Shown here: positions 60,828 to 64,000 of the stretch, in pieces
Layout: each line of letters begins with the position of its first letter
Position numbering within the stretch: position 1 is the stretch's first letter
From: Rhizobium lusitanum
GTDB taxonomy: Bacteria > Pseudomonadota > Alphaproteobacteria > Rhizobiales > Rhizobiaceae
Reading direction: 5' to 3'
Length of the DNA stretch: 64,000 nt
Assembly: GCF_014189535.1 (NCBI RefSeq)
Contig: NZ_CP050307.1
Location: forward strand, 930,001-994,000
The notes under the pieces: model-generated
Seen by the model: the letters and a program-made list of their open reading frames with translations, nothing else
Database searches by the model: none
What the model was told of the DNA's origin: nothing
Translations under genes and position numbers: made by a program

Positions 60828-61622
60828 ATGCATGGCTCCCTAAGAACCGGTATTGTTGGTGGCAGCGGCTGGCTCGGCGGAGCCATCGCCGGCTCGCTTC
60901 TAGATGCTGGCCTGGTCGAGCAGCAGACGCTCTCGCTATCCTATCGCAAGGAGCAGCCGCAACGTTTCGCAAATGCTTTCTGGACGACGGATAACCAGGC
61001 ACTTGCCGATCGATCGGACATTATCATTCTCTCCGTCCGGCCGGCCGACTGGAGTGGTCTGGCCGTCGATGCCCGGGGCAAGCTCGTCATCTCCGTTATG
61101 GCAGGGATTCGTATGAGCGCGCTGTCCGACCGGCACAATACGGGTCGCGTGGTCCGTTCTCTCCCGAACGCCGGCGCCGAAGTCGGCAAATCCTATACGC
61201 CCTGGATCGCCTCCAATGAAGTCGACGACGATGATCGGAACATCGTTCGAGCCATCTTTGATGCATGCGGGTCACAAGACGAAATCGCAAGCGAGACGGA
61301 TATCGACTACCTCACGGGCCTTTCCGGGTCCGGGCCGGCATTTCCCGCCTTGCTGGCATCCGCGATGATGCGTGACGCGATTGCCTATGGACTGCCCAAA
61401 GAGATTGCCCGGCGGGCGGTCACGACTGTGCTAGCGGGCGCCGGCCGTCTGATCGAGCACAACGAGGACTGTCCCGACGACATTGTTAGAGCCTTTCTCG
61501 ACTACCGTGGCACCACTGCGGCGGCCATTGAAGGCATGCGTGCCGCAGGCTTCGACGCTGCTGTCGCGAACGGGCTATCAGCGGCATTCAAGAAATCGGT
61601 AAGTATGGGGGACGCTTCCTGA
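60828..61622 (+). CDS. Pyrroline-5-carboxylate reductase-like protein
   Basis: A 264-residue protein with the two-domain P5C reductase fold. The N-terminal dinucleotide motif is GIVGGSGWLGGAIAG (residues 8-22), and SGSGPAF lies in the C-terminal dimerisation domain. The usual SPGGTT signature is replaced by DYRGTT, so activity on P5C should not be assumed; a related cyclic imine is possible. It is 12 nt after the TetR gene and 68 nt before the betaine-binding-protein gene, linking it to N-methylproline/stachydrine metabolism. Confidence 0.82.
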   Translation: MHGSLRTGIVGGSGWLGGAIAGSLLDAGLVEQQTLSLSYRKEQPQRFANAFWTTDNQALADRSDIIILSVRPADWSGLAVDARGKLVISVMAGIRMSALSDRHNTGRVVRSLPNAGAEVGKSYTPWIASNEVDDDDRNIVRAIFDACGSQDEIASETDIDYLTGLSGSGPAFPALLASAMMRDAIAYGLPKEIARRAVTTVLAGAGRLIEHNEDCPDDIVRAFLDYRGTTAAAIEGMRAAGFDAAVANGLSAAFKKSVSMGDAS

Positions 61623-61690
61623 CAACCGGTGGGTGGGTGTTCTGCGGCACCCCGCTCAGTTCTGAAGGCCGCACAATAAAGGGAACGAGA

Positions 61691-62692
61691 ATGAAAAAAT
61701 TACTTTCGTCCACAATCTTGATAGCCGGCCTCTTCGGAGGAGCCTCCTTTGCCAGCGCCGCCGAATGCGGCAGCGTCACCATCGCCAGCATGAACTGGCA
61801 GAGTGCCGAGGTTCTTTCGAATCTCGACAAGATCATCCTGAACGAAGGTTACGGCTGCCAGGCTGAAATTACTGTCGGCGACACCGTCCCGACAATCACC
61901 TCCATGGCGGAAAAGGGTCAGCCGGACATCGCGCCGGAAGCATGGATCGACCTGCTTCCGGACGTCGTGAAGAAGGGAACGGAGGAAGGCAAGATCGTTG
62001 CAGTCGGCTCCCCGTTGCCGGACGGCGGCAATCAGGGCTGGTGGATCCCGAAGTACCTTGCGGACGCCCATCCCGACATCAAGACCATTCCCGACCTCCT
62101 GAAGCATCCGGAGCTCTTCCCGGATCCAGAAGATCCGTCAAAGGGAGCTATCTACAACGGCCCGCAGGGCTGGGGCGGCACTGTCGTCACCTCGCAGCTC
62201 TACAAAGCGTTTGGAGCGGAAAAGGCTGGATTCACGCTGGTGGATACAGGATCGGCCGCCGGTCTCGATGGCTCTATCGCCAAGGCTTATGAAAGCAAGA
62301 AGGCATGGGTAGGCTACTACTGGGCGCCCACAGCATTGCTCGGCAAGTATCCGATGGTGAAGCTGGAGGCAGGCGTTCCTGCTGATGCCGCGGAGTGGAA
62401 GCGCTGCAACACGGTGGCGGATTGCCCGGACCCGAAGCCGAACGCATGGCCGATCGACAAGATCGTTACCCTCACCGCCAAGCCCTTTTCCGAAAAGGCC
62501 GGCCCCGAAGTCATGGACTACCTCGCTAAGCGCTCCTGGAGCAACGAGACCGTTAACAAGCTGATGGCTTGGATGACAGACAATCAGGCAAGCGGCGAAG
62601 ATGGTGCCAAGCACTTCCTGAAGGAAAACAAGGACGTCTGGACGAAGTGGGTTTCACCGGACGCAGCCAAGAAAATCGAAGCTGCTCTGTAA
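61691..62692 (+). CDS. Glycine betaine/proline-type ABC substrate-binding protein (ProX/OpuAC)
   Basis: A 333-residue binding protein with signal peptide MKKLLSSTILIAGLFGGASFASAAEC. OpuAC family features include NWQSAEVLSNLDKIILNEGY and the aromatic-rich PEAWIDLLPDVV, NQGWWIPKYL and YWAPTALLGKY, whose tryptophans form the quaternary-amine box. The ATG at 61691 opens the signal peptide, with GGGAACGAG upstream. The ligand is inferred to be stachydrine, glycine betaine or DMSP because of its neighbours. Confidence 0.92.
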   Translation: MKKLLSSTILIAGLFGGASFASAAECGSVTIASMNWQSAEVLSNLDKIILNEGYGCQAEITVGDTVPTITSMAEKGQPDIAPEAWIDLLPDVVKKGTEEGKIVAVGSPLPDGGNQGWWIPKYLADAHPDIKTIPDLLKHPELFPDPEDPSKGAIYNGPQGWGGTVVTSQLYKAFGAEKAGFTLVDTGSAAGLDGSIAKAYESKKAWVGYYWAPTALLGKYPMVKLEAGVPADAAEWKRCNTVADCPDPKPNAWPIDKIVTLTAKPFSEKAGPEVMDYLAKRSWSNETVNKLMAWMTDNQASGEDGAKHFLKENKDVWTKWVSPDAAKKIEAAL

Positions 62693-62703
62693 ACGTCTAT
62701 CCT

Positions 62704-62725
62704 GCGGTGCGCGAAAGCGCACCGC
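62704..62725 (+). terminator. Intercistronic hairpin after the betaine-binding-protein gene
   Basis: A perfect 9-bp stem GCGGTGCGC/GCGCACCGC with a GAAA tetraloop, 11 nt after the stop. No U-tract follows and the permease gene begins 66 nt later. It probably stabilises the upstream mRNA. Confidence 0.6.
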
Positions 62726-62791
62726 CTCTCAACAGCCGACAAAATCAAAAAGACTTGAGCCACGGCTTCTTGTATAAAGAAGGGGAACCGA

Positions 62792-63679
62792 ATGGAATGG
62801 TTTTATAAATTTCCGCACATGGACGATGACGCTCTGCGGAACCTGAAGAAGGCGATAGACGACGGCTTTCGCTGCTTCACGCGCGCCTATGGCGATACAA
62901 TCGAAAGCCTGTTTTCGCCGCTGCAACGCTTTCTGATTGCCGCCGATCGCTTCATGACGCAGACGCCGTGGCCAATCATTACCCTGATCATTCTTGTCAT
63001 CGCCTGGTTTGCGACGCGCAGCCTGAAGATCGTTTCCGGCTGTCTCGTCATTCTGCTGCTGATCGGCTATTTCGATATGTGGGACGACACCATGCGGACG
63101 GTCTCGATGATCTTCGTCTGCACCATCCTGTCGATCGCCATCGGCATTCCGATCGGAATCCTGATGGCACGCTCCAACACGGTTCAAAGGATCATCAATC
63201 CTATCCTCGACGTGATGCAGACCATGCCGAGCTTCGTTTACCTGATCCCCGTGGTTATGCTGCTCGGGATCGGTAAAGTGCCCGGCCTGATTGCCGTCGT
63301 CATCTATGCCATCCCGCCCATGATCAGATTGACAGACCTCGGCATCCGTCTCGTCGACAAGGACGTGCTGGAAGCGGCGGACGCGTTTGGAACTTCGAAC
63401 GCACAAAAGCTCTTCAAGGTCCAGCTTCCGCTCGCCTTGCCCACGATCATGGCCGGCATCAATCAGACCATCATGATGGCGCTTGCCATGGTCGTCGTCG
63501 CCTCGATGATCGGTGTGCAGGGCCTCGGCCAGCCCGTTCTGAAGGCGATCGCCAACCAGTACTTTACATTGGGAATGTTCAACGGCCTTGCCATCGTCGG
63601 CATCGCCGTCATCTTCGACCGGGTCAGCCAAGCCTATGGCAAGAGGCTCCAGAAGCATCGGGAGATCGTCCATGGCTGA
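62792..63679 (+). CDS. Glycine betaine/proline-type ABC permease (ProW)
   Basis: A 295-residue permease with seven or so hydrophobic segments. TVSMIFVCTILSIAIGIPIG and MQTMPSFVYLIPVVMLLGIG are typical of the ProW/OpuAB family, and the EAA loop is DVLEAADAFGTSNAQKLFKV. It follows the binding protein by 99 nt and overlaps the ATPase gene by 8 nt (63672-63679), giving a tightly coupled inner-membrane importer. Confidence 0.93.
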   Translation: MEWFYKFPHMDDDALRNLKKAIDDGFRCFTRAYGDTIESLFSPLQRFLIAADRFMTQTPWPIITLIILVIAWFATRSLKIVSGCLVILLLIGYFDMWDDTMRTVSMIFVCTILSIAIGIPIGILMARSNTVQRIINPILDVMQTMPSFVYLIPVVMLLGIGKVPGLIAVVIYAIPPMIRLTDLGIRLVDKDVLEAADAFGTSNAQKLFKVQLPLALPTIMAGINQTIMMALAMVVVASMIGVQGLGQPVLKAIANQYFTLGMFNGLAIVGIAVIFDRVSQAYGKRLQKHREIVHG

Positions 63680-64000
63680 GCAACATTTCGGCGGGATCAA
63701 GATCCGCCACCTGTACAAGATTTTCGGCCCCAATCCGATGGCTTATGTCGATGCCGTTCAGAAAGGGCTGACGAAAGCCGAATTGAACGAAAAACATGGA
63801 CATGTGCTGGGCCTGAGAGACATCAATATCGAGATCTCGTCGGGCTGCATCCAGGTCATCATGGGTCTTTCCGGCTCGGGAAAGTCGACCCTCATTCGGC
63901 ACATCAACCGGTTGATCGACCCGACCGCCGGCGAGGTGCTGGTTGACGGCGTGGATGTCGTCAAGATGAACGAAGCCGAACTGCGCACCTTTCGCCGCCA
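63672..64000 (+). CDS. Glycine betaine/proline-type ABC ATPase (ProV), truncated by window end
   Basis: The first 109 codons of a quaternary-amine ABC ATPase. It has MAEQHFGGIKIRHLYKIFG, the family-specific insert VQKGLTKAELNEKHGHVLGL and Walker A GLSGSGKST at about residues 64-72. The rest, with the signature and any CBS domains, lies beyond the window. It overlaps the permease gene by 8 nt. Confidence 0.93.
   Translation, partial: MAEQHFGGIKIRHLYKIFGPNPMAYVDAVQKGLTKAELNEKHGHVLGLRDINIEISSGCIQVIMGLSGSGKSTLIRHINRLIDPTAGEVLVDGVDVVKMNEAELRTFRR

Overview
The window looks like a rhizobial chromosome or large replicon (Rhizobium/Agrobacterium-type alphaproteobacterium). It is GC-rich and dense in ABC importers with rhizobial architecture. 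It also has a LacEFGZK-like galactoside operon, a PQQ-dependent membrane sugar dehydrogenase and a stachydrine/betaine demethylase of the StcD type. No rRNA gene, intact tRNA, CRISPR array, plasmid replication gene or intact insertion sequence was found. The species assignment is inferred from gene content only.

Region 1 (1-16.8 kb) is devoted to organosulfur scavenging. A left-truncated M20 amidohydrolase, a GNAT acetyltransferase, a polar amino-acid permease-ATPase fusion, two tandem paralogous binding proteins, a luciferase-like monooxygenase and a cysteine-synthase-like PLP enzyme run on the + strand. Together they match the logic of the Bacillus ytm/yxe pathways that acetylate, oxidise and deacetylate S-substituted cysteines. 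After a glycosyltransferase come an NtaA/SnaA-type monooxygenase, a ribose-type ABC importer and two DszC/SfnB-type flavin monooxygenases. Region 2 (17-19.9 kb) is a PQQ-linked quinoprotein dehydrogenase. Region 3 (19.9-29.7 kb) is a divergent carbohydrate locus: a ROK repressor with two carbohydrate esterases on one side, and a sugar ABC importer plus GH42 beta-galactosidase on the other.

Region 4 (29.7-41 kb) is mixed. It holds a GNAT, a pair of unrecognised genes, an M48 membrane peptidase coupled to a large helical-repeat protein, small secreted or orphan genes, a frameshifted IS6-family remnant, an MFS exporter and an ArsB/SLC13-type transporter. Region 5 (41-57.3 kb) is an accessory oxidoreductase/hydrolase region: two Old Yellow Enzymes, SDRs, an aldo-keto reductase, exported alpha/beta hydrolases, NTF2-like proteins, and LysR and TetR regulators. 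It includes a five-gene operon (52.6 to 49.2 kb, minus strand) in which four products carry signal peptides, one of them a cytochrome P460, and the fifth is a membrane cytochrome-b-like protein. IS and gene remnants mark it as rearranged DNA.

Region 6 (57.3-64 kb) is a methylated-osmolyte module: a DMSP-lyase-family cupin and an StcD/DgcA-like demethylase, divergent from a TetR regulator, a pyrroline-5-carboxylate-reductase-like enzyme and a ProXWV-type betaine importer that runs off the right edge. Across the window, four of the five ABC binding-protein genes are followed by a strong GC hairpin without a U-tract, which suggests a common way of raising binding-protein mRNA over permease mRNA.
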